From assembly GCF_017921895.1 (NCBI RefSeq), contig NZ_JAFIDN010000001.1:124001-188000 (forward strand): 64,000 nt of DNA, written 5' to 3'. The position numbers were made by a program, and so were the translations under genes. Positions 34,350-43,539 of the stretch are shown one piece after another. The DNA is from Natronogracilivirga saccharolytica (lineage in GTDB: Bacteria; Bacteroidota; Rhodothermia; Balneolales; Natronogracilivirgulaceae). Below the pieces are notes generated by a model. The model saw nothing but the letters and a program-made list of their open reading frames with translations, had not been told where the DNA came from and did no database searches. Position 1 is the first letter of the stretch. Every line of letters starts with the position of its first letter.

Positions 34350-34901
34350 TTAAAGAGAATCTTCATCATCAACGAATATACCCATCTCTTCGAGCACATC
34401 CCTGCTGATATCCCACCGGTCTCTTGAAAATAAAAACAGATAGTCACCAGCTCTGTCAAATACATGATCATACCCATCCCGCTCGGCAACTTTTACGACA
34501 GCTTCAAGAATCCGTTGCTGCAAAGGTTCGAGCAACTCTTCCTGCTGCCTGAAATAATCTCCTTCCGGACCAAAACGACGTTCAATGTACTGTTCCCTGT
34601 CCCTTACTTTATTGTCGATCTCCTGCTGCCGCTGCCGCCTGACGTCGGGAGTAAAAAGAATTTCACGCGCTTCAAACTCCTGTCTGAGCCGCTCAATTTC
34701 AACCTGCATCTCATCAATTTCTTCTTTCCAGTTTTCGGCGATGGTCTCCAGGCGTTGTTTTATACCTTCATATTCCGGTATCTCTTCCATTACGAAATCG
34801 GAGTCAATGTAGGCGATCTTCTGCTGGGCGTGGGAAGGAACAGCTGTAATAAACATCAGCCCTGCTGTCAGTAAAACGGAAGTTAAGATCAGTCTCATCA
34901 T
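34350..34901 (-). CDS. OmpH/Skp-like periplasmic chaperone (first copy, next to bamA)
   Basis: The start is ATG 34901, which overlaps the bamA stop (TGATG); the signal peptide (MMRLILTSVLLTAGLMF, cleaved near SHA-QQ) begins there, so the longer open frame upstream is not used. The mature protein of about 160 aa has IAYIDSDFVMEEIPEYEG, the coiled-coil arm (about 50-125) and a C-terminal acidic end. Coupled translation with bamA fits its role in delivering outer-membrane proteins to the BAM machine. Confidence 0.9.
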   Translation of the reverse strand: MMRLILTSVLLTAGLMFITAVPSHAQQKIAYIDSDFVMEEIPEYEGIKQRLETIAENWKEEIDEMQVEIERLRQEFEAREILFTPDVRRQRQQEIDNKVRDREQYIERRFGPEGDYFRQQEELLEPLQQRILEAVVKVAERDGYDHVFDRAGDYLFLFSRDRWDISRDVLEEMGIFVDDEDSL

Positions 34902-37429
34902 CAGAATGGTGCGCCAATGTTGAAAAGAAACTGCCATTCGCCGGCATCGACACCAGGTGCTTCCAGTCCGTCAAAACGGTAACCGTAACTCAGGTCAATA
35001 AGTCCGAGAATCGGCATAAATATGCGGGCACCAAAGCCGGCCGCCCGTTTCACGTCAAACGGATCAAATTGCTTGTATCCAAGATAGGCGTTACCAGCTT
35101 CGGCAAATAAATAGGGAATCAACTGCACCTGCTCGCTGCTTATCAACGGATACCGAAGTTCTGTAAAGTACTTACCGTAAACGGTACCACCTACCTCTTC
35201 ACCATCCTGGTAGGGTGAAATAGATCCGTCAAATCCCCCGGGATATCCTCTCATATCAATGTTATCCCGCGTGAATACCTGCTGTTGCTGCAACTCGGTA
35301 CCACCCAGATAGTAACGCTGGAACTGACTCCGGTTTGACGAACTGAACCAGCTCATGTAACCGTATTCTGCACCGAAAGAAGACACCAGATTTCCTACAA
35401 TCGGGATGTGATACTGGTAATCAAGCTCGGTCTTGAAATACTGGGAAAATCCGGGGATGGGTGGTGCTACTTCAGCACGAATGGAAAACTTCGACCCTGA
35501 ATTCGGAGAAATCGGGTTGTCCAGTGAGTTTCTCTGGAGTTCCTGTTCGACCGAAATGATACTGGCCTGTCCGCCAAGCAAACTCTGATAGCCTTCAACA
35601 TCGAAATACTGGTATCTCAACCGGGTGATATGTCTGAAATAATCATCCGGGAAGGTCAGTCTTCTTCCATAAGAAATCGATCCGGAGAACATTTCCTGGC
35701 GGGTACTTCCGGTCCTGAAAAAACCGCCGCCTGATCCGGAGAACAGACTATAGGACATGTTGACGCCAAATGAGTTGGGTCGCCCAAGGAACCAGGGTTC
35801 CTGAAAGGCAAAGCTGAAATTCTGATAACCCTGACCGGTCACCTGTACACCCAGGGACAATCGCTGACCGTCTCCGCTTGGCAACGGACGCCATGCTTCG
35901 GAATTAAACAGATTCTGAGCGGAAAAGTTGTTGAAATTGACTTTTGCTGCAAGGATCAGGCCGAACTGCCGTCCGCCATAACCGCCTGAAAACTCAAAAT
36001 TATCGGTACTTTGCGATTCATCGAGCATGTAGGTGATATCGACTTTCTTCTCCTCATAATCTACATCGAGATCGGGCTGAATGGCTTCGGGATTGAAGTA
36101 TCCAAGCTGGGCAAGCTCCCTGATGGAGCGCATGATAGCAGATCTGCTGTAACGCGAACCCGGCATGTTGCGCAATGTCCGGCGAACGACGTCGTCATGT
36201 GTTTTGGTGTTACCGGAAAACTCTACCATTCGCACCGTTGCGATGTCATCCTCGACGATAAACATTCTGGCATCGATGGAATCTCCCTCAACCCGTTCAA
36301 GATCGGGCTGAACCTGAAAGAACAGATAACCGATGTTGTTGTACATACTGGTAACATCGGTTTCGTGGCGATTCATTGTCAGGTTTTCCTGAAACTTCTT
36401 TTCATTGAATACATCACCGGTCTGCATGTCCAGAGCCTCGGTAAGGGCTTCATCTTCATACACGGTATTTCCTTCCCACTCAATATTTCTGAGATGGTAT
36501 TGCGGGCCTTCTTCAATATTCAGGTAAACACCTATGGCCTCCCGGCCGCGGCTGCGTTCAAATACATAGACCGAATCCTCTCGTACACGTGCATCAAGAA
36601 ATCCGTTTTCGCGGTAAAAACCGAGAAGCTCTTCCTGACCTTCTTCAAACTCCTGTTCGCTGAATGTCTGGCGTGTAAAAATTCGCCACCACCTGTCTCG
36701 TTTGACATCTCCGAGGTTTCTGCGCAGCCGCCGATCAGAAAACGATTCATTACCATCAAACTTGATCTCACGGATCTGTATTCTGTCACCGCGATCCACA
36801 TCAAACTCCAGGGAAACCCGGTTCCGTACGGTATCTACCTCAGACACATGAATATCAACTTTGGTGTTTCTGTAACCGCGCTCGTTGTAGTAACGGTGTA
36901 TGGTGTTTTTGGCCTGGGATTTTCTTGACTCGGTAACGGCAAAACCGGTGGCAAGATTGATTTTATCCTGCAAGTCGCGCCTGTGGGAACGCCGTACACC
37001 TTCGATGGTATAACTTTCCAGCCTGGGTTGTTCCGTCACCTCAATTTCAAGCACTATACCCTCACGTTCCACCTCTTCTTTGTAGATTTTAACATCAGAG
37101 AAGAGTCCTGTATTATGAAGGCGTTTTATGGCCTCCGGGATCTCTTCGCCGGGGATACGGATATTTGTACCAACATTCAGGTTTGATGTGGAAATAATAA
37201 AGGCTTCGCTGTAAAACCTGCTGCCTGAAGCATTAATTTCCAGTATTTCATACATTCGGGGTTGGTCTTCAAGCGGATTGACAGGCCGAAAGCCTGATTC
37301 TTCAGCATCAGGGGACTGAGCATTGAGCTGTGTGGCCGTCAGAAAAGCCAATCCCAGAAGGGCCGGAATTGCGACAGATAATATGTTTCTCAAAATTTTA
37401 AACACGATTTTAAAACGGGGGTAATTCAA
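34901..37429 (-). CDS. bamA: Outer membrane protein assembly factor BamA
   Basis: BamA inserts beta-barrel proteins into the outer membrane. The 842-aa protein has a signal peptide, five POTRA repeats (about 60-450; for example SYTIEGVRRSHRRDL, REIKFDGNESFSDRRL and VRMVEFSGNTKTHDDVV starts) and a C-terminal 16-strand barrel (about 480-842) with the conserved RGY motif in DMRGYPGGFDG and a final Phe. The first codon in the open frame is TTG; a GTG eight codons later gives a tidier signal peptide (VFKILRNILSVAIPALL), so the exact start is open. It sits between uppS and the first ompH-like gene, as is common in Bacteroidota. Confidence 0.96.
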   Translation of the reverse strand: MNYPRFKIVFKILRNILSVAIPALLGLAFLTATQLNAQSPDAEESGFRPVNPLEDQPRMYEILEINASGSRFYSEAFIISTSNLNVGTNIRIPGEEIPEAIKRLHNTGLFSDVKIYKEEVEREGIVLEIEVTEQPRLESYTIEGVRRSHRRDLQDKINLATGFAVTESRKSQAKNTIHRYYNERGYRNTKVDIHVSEVDTVRNRVSLEFDVDRGDRIQIREIKFDGNESFSDRRLRRNLGDVKRDRWWRIFTRQTFSEQEFEEGQEELLGFYRENGFLDARVREDSVYVFERSRGREAIGVYLNIEEGPQYHLRNIEWEGNTVYEDEALTEALDMQTGDVFNEKKFQENLTMNRHETDVTSMYNNIGYLFFQVQPDLERVEGDSIDARMFIVEDDIATVRMVEFSGNTKTHDDVVRRTLRNMPGSRYSRSAIMRSIRELAQLGYFNPEAIQPDLDVDYEEKKVDITYMLDESQSTDNFEFSGGYGGRQFGLILAAKVNFNNFSAQNLFNSEAWRPLPSGDGQRLSLGVQVTGQGYQNFSFAFQEPWFLGRPNSFGVNMSYSLFSGSGGGFFRTGSTRQEMFSGSISYGRRLTFPDDYFRHITRLRYQYFDVEGYQSLLGGQASIISVEQELQRNSLDNPISPNSGSKFSIRAEVAPPIPGFSQYFKTELDYQYHIPIVGNLVSSFGAEYGYMSWFSSSNRSQFQRYYLGGTELQQQQVFTRDNIDMRGYPGGFDGSISPYQDGEEVGGTVYGKYFTELRYPLISSEQVQLIPYLFAEAGNAYLGYKQFDPFDVKRAAGFGARIFMPILGLIDLSYGYRFDGLEAPGVDAGEWQFLFNIGAPF

Positions 37430-37475
37430 ATTTTATTTCCGGGTTTATTCCGGTTTATACTAAAAAGTTTAAAGG

Positions 37476-38282
37476 TCAGATCGTCGACTCTTCGAGTTCG
37501 GGCGTTACCGGAATTTTCCCGAATCTCCGTTCCCGTTGCTGGAATGAATCAATGGCTTTGTACAGTTCATCCCTGCGGAAGTCAGGCCAGAAGGTATCGG
37601 TAACATACAGTTCGGAGTAGGCCGCCTGCCAAAGCAGAAAATTACTCAGACGCAATTCACCGCTTGTTCTCACAATAAGATCGGGGTCTGGCATGCGGGA
37701 TGTTGCCAGATGCCGTGAGATGGCATCCTGGGTAATATCTTCCGGTCCCAAATCTCCGTTTTTGACTTTTTGCGCGATGCTGTTCATTGCCTGATTCAGA
37801 TCCCACCGCCCGGAGTAGCTCAAGGCAAGGCAAAGTTCCATTCTCTGGTTGCCGGATGTAAGCTCCTTTGCGTATTCGAGCTCCTGCCTGCAGGTTGGAG
37901 GCAGGCGGTCAAGTTCCCCGATAGTGGAAAGCCGGATATCGTTTTCATCCAGTTTACGGGTTTCACTTCTGAGGGACTGGACGAGCAGTTTCATCAGGGC
38001 ACTGATTTCACCTTTCGGGCGTCCCCAGTTTTCGGTGGAAAAGGCATACAGGGTCAGATGCTTGACCCCGATTTCTGCACATGCCTCTGTTATATCGCGC
38101 ACGGAATCCACTCCGGCTTTGTGGCCCATTATCCTAACACTTCCCCGGTTCCTTGCCCATCTGCCGTTTCCGTCCATGATAACGGCAATATGCCGGGGAA
38201 TTTTCCCGCTTTTCTGAAGCTGCAGCTGTTTCTGCTGGTCTTCGGTTCGGGAGTTATCGGTTGAAATACCTTCTTCTTTCAA
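37476..38282 (-). CDS. uppS: Isoprenyl transferase (undecaprenyl diphosphate synthase)
   Basis: UppS makes the C55 lipid carrier for peptidoglycan and other surface polymers. The 268-aa protein has the cis-prenyltransferase motifs: IAVIMDGNGRWA (Asp37 binds Mg-diphosphate), GHKAGVDSVRDI, TLYAFSTENWGRP, and the C-terminal RTSGELRLSNFLLWQAAYSE. A 25-residue N-terminal extension rich in Gln and charged residues precedes the core. The only upstream start in frame is TTG at 38282. It lies 46 bp upstream of bamA on the same strand. Confidence 0.95.
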   Translation of the reverse strand: MKEEGISTDNSRTEDQQKQLQLQKSGKIPRHIAVIMDGNGRWARNRGSVRIMGHKAGVDSVRDITEACAEIGVKHLTLYAFSTENWGRPKGEISALMKLLVQSLRSETRKLDENDIRLSTIGELDRLPPTCRQELEYAKELTSGNQRMELCLALSYSGRWDLNQAMNSIAQKVKNGDLGPEDITQDAISRHLATSRMPDPDLIVRTSGELRLSNFLLWQAAYSELYVTDTFWPDFRRDELYKAIDSFQQRERRFGKIPVTPELEESTI

Positions 38283-38327
38283 AAATGTATTCAGTTAAGT
38301 TTACCGTTTTTCAATGTCATCCAGAAT

Positions 38328-38804
38328 TCACAATGAGTCGATTTCACCGTAAAGAGAAATCATCTCCAGTACTGTCATTGCCGCTTCTCCACCTTTGTTT
38401 CCTGCTTTTGTGCCGGCCCTTTCGATTGCCTGCTCAATGGTGTCGGTAGTCAGAACACCGAAACCCACAGGAATCTGATACTTCAGCATCACATCCGAAA
38501 TTCCCCTGCTGGCCGTTCCGGCAACAAAATCAAAATGCGGTGTCGATCCGCGGATAACAACACCCAGACAGATCAGAGCATTGTATTTGCCGGTTTCGGC
38601 CAATTTTGACGTAATTAAGGGAATTTCAAACGATCCCGGACAATATACGGCATCTATGTGTGTTTCATCAACCCCGTGCCGCTTCAAAGTATCTACCGCT
38701 CCTTCCAGCAGCCGTTCGGTGATAAAACTGTTCCATCGGGATACGATGATTCCGATTTTGGCATCTGTAACGTTAAACGTCCCTTCAATCTTGTTCACTT
38801 GCAT
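38328..38804 (-). CDS. ribH: 6,7-dimethyl-8-ribityllumazine synthase
   Basis: RibH condenses the pyrimidinedione with dihydroxybutanone phosphate in the penultimate step of riboflavin synthesis. The 158-aa protein has SRWNSFITERLLEGA, the substrate loop PGSFEIP, and the GVVIRGSTPHFDFVAGTASRG segment with the catalytic His. No other rib gene is next to it. Its start overlaps the end of the PHP-domain gene by 10 bp. Confidence 0.96.
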   Translation of the reverse strand: MQVNKIEGTFNVTDAKIGIIVSRWNSFITERLLEGAVDTLKRHGVDETHIDAVYCPGSFEIPLITSKLAETGKYNALICLGVVIRGSTPHFDFVAGTASRGISDVMLKYQIPVGFGVLTTDTIEQAIERAGTKAGNKGGEAAMTVLEMISLYGEIDSL

Positions 38805-39655
38805 AATGTTTCTGAATAAGTTTTGGAATTTTTCTGTGGTTCAGCTGCCCTTGTCTTCAATAATGGTGAATCGGGTTCCAGTTTGGTGTGAATCGTACCA
38901 AAATGGTGAAAATCCTGCACACTTCCATGAAAATCTGATCCTCCGGTAATTAACAGATCGAAATTTTCACAGTAATCGGTAAAACGGCGCTGATGCCAGG
39001 AGTTATGCGATGAATGAAAACACTCAATGCCGTCCAGTCCATACTCCCTGAACTTTTTTATATCTATGAAAGTGTAGTTGTCAGCGGGATGGGCGAGTAT
39101 TGCATAGCCTCCTGCCTGATGGACCAGATCTATGGCTTCGGAAATATCCGGATAGTCAATTTGATGATAGGCACTTGAGCTGTTCCCAAGGTACCGGAAA
39201 AACACTTCCTGAATGTCGGCTGCAAATCCCTTTTTAATCATCACCCGGGCGATGTGCGGACGTCCGATTGATGCATTTCCCGCTTCCCCGAGGACTTCAT
39301 CATAAGAAATATCAAAACCAAGCTTGTTGAGGTTATGGATGATACTTTGCGCCCGTTCAATTCTTTTGTCTTTCTGCCCCCGGAAAAGTCCGGTCATGAC
39401 ACCGGCATCCTCAAATGAATACGCCAGAAGATGACACTCCCTGTTCTGATAAATGGTGCTTACTTCGGCAGCATTGACAACCTGCAGGGGGGTTCCCTCC
39501 GAAGCCAGCTTTGCCTCGGCCACCCCGTCAATGGTGTCATGGTCCGTGATCGCAATTACATCAAGGTCCGTTGTCAGTGCATGTGCAACAACCTGCGCTG
39601 GTGATAGTTTACCGTCGGATGCCGTGGTATGAATGTGAAGATCTGCTTTAAGCAA
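38795..39655 (-). CDS. PHP domain phosphoesterase (RNase AM/YciV-like)
   Basis: This 286-aa protein starts at TTG with the PHP metal motif right at the N terminus (ADLHIHTTASDGKLSP, His7 and His9). Further ligands are seen in AITDHDTIDG, the NAAEVS segment, HLLAYSFED, GRPHIARVM, LAHPADNY and the C-terminal TGGSDFHG. Relatives hydrolyse 5'-phosphate groups from nucleotides or trim the 5' end of rRNA (RNase AM). It overlaps ribH by 10 bp and follows the S41 protease gene by 14 bp. Confidence 0.9.
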   Translation of the reverse strand: MLKADLHIHTTASDGKLSPAQVVAHALTTDLDVIAITDHDTIDGVAEAKLASEGTPLQVVNAAEVSTIYQNRECHLLAYSFEDAGVMTGLFRGQKDKRIERAQSIIHNLNKLGFDISYDEVLGEAGNASIGRPHIARVMIKKGFAADIQEVFFRYLGNSSSAYHQIDYPDISEAIDLVHQAGGYAILAHPADNYTFIDIKKFREYGLDGIECFHSSHNSWHQRRFTDYCENFDLLITGGSDFHGSVQDFHHFGTIHTKLEPDSPLLKTRAAEPQKNSKTYSETLCK

Positions 39656-39669
39656 AATAATAACAGGTG

Positions 39670-41328
39670 TCAGGGTTCAAGGATGGACAACCAGGCCGCA
39701 TTGTCTTCAAGTATTTCGATACTCTTCAACACTGCCTTATCCGATTCCAGCTGTTTTTTCATGCGTCCGCCGGCTCCATCGAAACGTGAAATAAGTTCAA
39801 GCATCAGTTCTTTCCTGATGTATTCGGAATACCGTTCTTTTTGTTTCTGTTTTTCAAGGTCTATGAGCTCCTGCATGGCTTTAATACGGTCCTCCGACTC
39901 CTGCTTGAGCGATTCGTCCAGTGTTTCCGTAAATTCATTGAACTTCCGCTCCGTACGAGTCGCATACTCAAAATCCTGATTCTCAAGGTAAGCCAAAAAC
40001 GCATCATAAGCTTCCGCTGAATCGATTTCATCGCCCTTGATATCTTTATCTGATGTATACTCATTGGCAAAGAAGAAATAGTGGCTGTTTTGAAGCAGCG
40101 CGATTTCGAGCATGCTTTGCTGCCGTTTTTCAGCTTTGATATCGGGCTCAATGCCGATTCCTTCATAGACCGTTCTGCCACCCCTGGTCTTGAATTCGGT
40201 CCGAAGCGAGTCGGGGACTTCATCCATTTCCGCAGCTTCTTCTTCTGAAAGGTAGGGTGTCGACTGTATGGACCGGCCGCTCGGCACATAATATTTTGAG
40301 GTGGTCATTTTCAGCGACATATTATAGGAAAGCGGCTGGACTATCTGTACCAGACCTTTTCCAAAGCTGCGCTCGCCGATGACCACAGCTCTGTCAAGAT
40401 CCTGCAGCGCTCCGCTAACAATCTCGGAGGCACTGGCGCTTCCACCGTTTTGAAGCACAACCAGCGGCTTATCGGGGAAAACCGGCTGTTCTCTTGTTTT
40501 GTACTCCTGGTTTGCCCGGGAGAGCCGCCCTTCTGTCCAGACAACCCGCTCGCCGGCAGGAACAAACTTGTCAATGATTTTTACAGCCTCGTCAAGCAAG
40601 CCGCCGGGGTTATTCCGCACATCCAGGACCAGCCCGTCAAGGGAACCCTCTTCCTGCATATCCAGAATGGCCTCTCTGACTTCTTCGGCAGCATTTTGGG
40701 CAAAACGCCTGAGCAGGATGTATCCTATTCGAGAATCAGAATCCAGAGTTGTGAAATAACTCACATTTTTAACCTCGATTGTCTCACGGGTCAGCTCGAA
40801 GTCGATGGGCTCATCAATTCCGTATCGCCTGATGGTCATATTTACCGTGGAACCGGGGTCCCCCCTCAGAAGACTCTGCAGGTCATCGGTGCTCAGGCCC
40901 TGTACATCGGTATCATTTACATTCAGAATAACATCACCGGCCCGAATTCCTTTGCGCTCAGCTGAGTATCCTTCAATGGGAGCAATAACAACCAGCTCGC
41001 CGCCACGGGCTCCTACCTCCAGCCCGACACCGGCATACTGCCCGGTAGTCACAATATCCATCTGTCTGCTGCCTGACTCATCAATTAAAACAGTGTAGGG
41101 ATCCAGCTCCTTGAGCATGGAGTGAATCCCCCGCCTGATAAGCTTTTCAGGATCAACTTCATGGATGTAGTTACTTGACAGCTGTTCGTAAACTTCACTG
41201 AAGATGGTAAAGTTTTTATGGATCTGAAAATAGGGATCAGACCGGTGAACAAAGCCTGCACCGACAAGCAGCAACAAAAGGAGTGTTATCAGGAGATACC
41301 TGGGATAGGAAAAAATGTTGGTTTTCAT
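39670..41328 (-). CDS. S41 family carboxy-terminal processing protease
   Basis: This 552-aa protease has an N-terminal signal anchor (about 8-27), a PDZ domain (about 85-170, with VGLEVGARGGELVVIAPIEG and GIRAGDVILNVNDTDV) and the S41 core with catalytic Ser in NGGSASASEIVSGALQD and catalytic Lys in GERSFGKGLVQ. A C-terminal helical extension rich in Glu/Lys (about 440-552) goes beyond minimal CtpA. It acts in the periplasm on C-terminal tails, often of cell-wall enzymes; the lytic transglycosylase gene lies directly upstream (30 bp), which suits that idea but does not prove it. Confidence 0.93.
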   Translation of the reverse strand: MKTNIFSYPRYLLITLLLLLLVGAGFVHRSDPYFQIHKNFTIFSEVYEQLSSNYIHEVDPEKLIRRGIHSMLKELDPYTVLIDESGSRQMDIVTTGQYAGVGLEVGARGGELVVIAPIEGYSAERKGIRAGDVILNVNDTDVQGLSTDDLQSLLRGDPGSTVNMTIRRYGIDEPIDFELTRETIEVKNVSYFTTLDSDSRIGYILLRRFAQNAAEEVREAILDMQEEGSLDGLVLDVRNNPGGLLDEAVKIIDKFVPAGERVVWTEGRLSRANQEYKTREQPVFPDKPLVVLQNGGSASASEIVSGALQDLDRAVVIGERSFGKGLVQIVQPLSYNMSLKMTTSKYYVPSGRSIQSTPYLSEEEAAEMDEVPDSLRTEFKTRGGRTVYEGIGIEPDIKAEKRQQSMLEIALLQNSHYFFFANEYTSDKDIKGDEIDSAEAYDAFLAYLENQDFEYATRTERKFNEFTETLDESLKQESEDRIKAMQELIDLEKQKQKERYSEYIRKELMLELISRFDGAGGRMKKQLESDKAVLKSIEILEDNAAWLSILEP

Positions 41329-41358
41329 GGGTGACAGAAGGCCGGTTTCAGAAAAATG

Positions 41359-43416
41359 TCAATTCGGAATTCGTAACGTCTGTCCGGAGTAAATTCGTGT
41401 TGAAGAGAGATTGTTCAGATTTTGAATTTCCTGCACAGTCGTATTGAAGCTTCTTGCAATATTCGAGAGGTTGTCATTGGGCCGGACAGTGTAGGTCCGG
41501 TATTCCCCGTCAGAACCGTCGGCTACCTGGGTTGCGGCATCTGAGGCAGAAAAGCTGTCACGCTCCGCCCGGCTCATGTCATTCAGCTTCGCATATTGCT
41601 GCTGCAGGTTGGACGGGACATATATGGTCAGTCTTTGGCCGGGCCGTATTAAATTGCTGATGTTGTTCCATGAACGAATACGCCACGCCTGGGTATCAAA
41701 CCATTCCGCTATGTGTCCGACGGTATCTCCGGATTTCACAACATAGGTAACAGCTTCTGAATTGGCAGGCCTGTTGGACGCAGAGGCCTGCTGACTGGCG
41801 GCTGAACTGGCAGCAGTTCTTGCCGTTTGCGCCCGGGACGGTTCTTCGGACCGTATGGCAACATCACTTCCTCCGGGCACGGGAATGACAATATCCTGTC
41901 CGGGATGAATCACGCTGGACAACCCTTCATTTGCCTGATACAATGCACGAACGGTGGTGCCGTACCTGTTTGCAATGACCCCAAGTGTTTCACCCCTTTT
42001 GACCGTATGAATTGCCAGATCATTCATACGCTTATCTTCCGGGATCTCCTTATAGGCTTCCATGAACCGTTCTTTGCTTCCTTTCGGAATCTTCAGAGGA
42101 TACGGTTCATCGCCGGGAGGTGTAGCCCATCGCAGCAGCTCCGGATTCATGTTTCTTAGTTCCTGAGTGGAGATGCCGGCACATTCTGCCAGCAGTCCAA
42201 GATCAACTGAGCCATTTACTTCAGCAACATCGTATTCATAGGGGTCTGCATCATAGGCGGATTCAAAACCGAAATCCTCGGGATTCATTGCGATAAGGGT
42301 GGCGGCGATGAATCCGGGCACATAACCTCTTGTTTCACGCGGCAGGTAGGGATATATCTCCCAGTAATTCCGGACGCCGCCTGCGCGCCGGACAGAGCTG
42401 AGCATTCGCCGCGTGCTTACATTATAATTTGCCAGCGCAAGATGCCAGTCGCCGTCCCAGTACTGATGAAGGTCGCGCAGGTGCCTGGCAGCAGCGCGGG
42501 TTGCCTTGACCGGATCACGTCTTTCGTCAATCCACCAGTTGACTTCAAGTCCGTATACCGAGCCTGTTGCATAGATAAACTGCCACATTCCCACAGCTCT
42601 GGCATGTGACCGTGCTGTTGGAACCAACCCGCTTTCGATCATAGCAAGGTGAACCAGTTCTTCAGGCACCCCTTCTTCACGAAATATCTCCCTCATCATC
42701 GGGAAATACCTGGCCGACCGCTCCAGCCACCGCTCCATGATTTCGGGCCTGCGCACAGTCAGATAGGCGATGTGGTTATTAACCTGTTCATTGCGGATCA
42801 GAGGCACCTGAGTCTTTCCCATTTCAAGATTTTCAGGCAAAATAAACGCATGTGTATCAAACCAGTCTTCCTCTTCCATCCGCATCAGGTCTTCATGCAC
42901 TTCAAAAATCTCACCTTCAACATTGATTATGGATTCGGATATCCCGTAAAACTCCTGATACTCGGTCATGACGGTGCGGTACAACTCGGCGAACTGGCGG
43001 CTGTCCCGTACTTCGGGATGATCATCCATCAGATTCTGCAGTCCCATCAAACCGTCTGTGATATACTCTTCGGCGGCTGCCGGGTCATCATTAATCTGAG
43101 CCTCCATTGATAGCAAATGAACGCGGTAAATATGGGCGAGCCGCTGAAGCACCTCTTTGGACAAGGAAGGCGGACTTGACTCTGCTGTTTCCTGTTCCTG
43201 CTCACGAAAATAGTCAGACCTGTCAAATTCGGGGAATTGCAGCAGCCTTGACCTGTTTACCTGAAGCACCCTGGGCTCTACTTTCCGGTATTCAATTCCC
43301 TCTTGCCAGTCCTCAATTTTGATTAATTGTTCATTCTGTTCAATACGGTCCTGAGCTGCTGCCTGCACAGCAAATGGTACGAGCAAACAGAATATCAGTA
43401 GTTGTTTCAGGTTCAT
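41359..43416 (-). CDS. Membrane-bound lytic murein transglycosylase with three LysM domains (MltD-like)
   Basis: This 685-aa exported protein (signal peptide about 1-22) cleaves glycan strands to 1,6-anhydro products. The SLT domain (about 235-385) has the catalytic Glu261 in LAMIESGLVP, then ARAVGMWQFIYATG and LANYNVSTRR. Three LysM domains follow for peptidoglycan binding, at about 467-512 (HTVKRGETLGVIANRYGTT), 558-602 (YVVKSGDTVGHIAEWFDT) and 642-685 (YTVRPNDNLSNIARSFNTT). A long N-terminal region (about 25-230) before the SLT domain is rich in Glu and without known domains. It precedes the S41 protease gene. Confidence 0.93.
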   Translation of the reverse strand: MNLKQLLIFCLLVPFAVQAAAQDRIEQNEQLIKIEDWQEGIEYRKVEPRVLQVNRSRLLQFPEFDRSDYFREQEQETAESSPPSLSKEVLQRLAHIYRVHLLSMEAQINDDPAAAEEYITDGLMGLQNLMDDHPEVRDSRQFAELYRTVMTEYQEFYGISESIINVEGEIFEVHEDLMRMEEEDWFDTHAFILPENLEMGKTQVPLIRNEQVNNHIAYLTVRRPEIMERWLERSARYFPMMREIFREEGVPEELVHLAMIESGLVPTARSHARAVGMWQFIYATGSVYGLEVNWWIDERRDPVKATRAAARHLRDLHQYWDGDWHLALANYNVSTRRMLSSVRRAGGVRNYWEIYPYLPRETRGYVPGFIAATLIAMNPEDFGFESAYDADPYEYDVAEVNGSVDLGLLAECAGISTQELRNMNPELLRWATPPGDEPYPLKIPKGSKERFMEAYKEIPEDKRMNDLAIHTVKRGETLGVIANRYGTTVRALYQANEGLSSVIHPGQDIVIPVPGGSDVAIRSEEPSRAQTARTAASSAASQQASASNRPANSEAVTYVVKSGDTVGHIAEWFDTQAWRIRSWNNISNLIRPGQRLTIYVPSNLQQQYAKLNDMSRAERDSFSASDAATQVADGSDGEYRTYTVRPNDNLSNIARSFNTTVQEIQNLNNLSSTRIYSGQTLRIPN

Positions 43417-43539
43417 TTTTCAGGCCTGTTCCCTTGGGAATGGGGTGATATGATGCGGGCTACAGATGTATAAAGTTGCAGTCCTGTTCAAACTATAAAA
43501 GTACGGCTAAAGACTGAAAAACGAAAGAAATACTGCCGG

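Noticed and set aside
36011-36928. 305-codon open frame on the plus strand
   Set aside because: Antisense to bamA; no motif, no RBS, no promoter.
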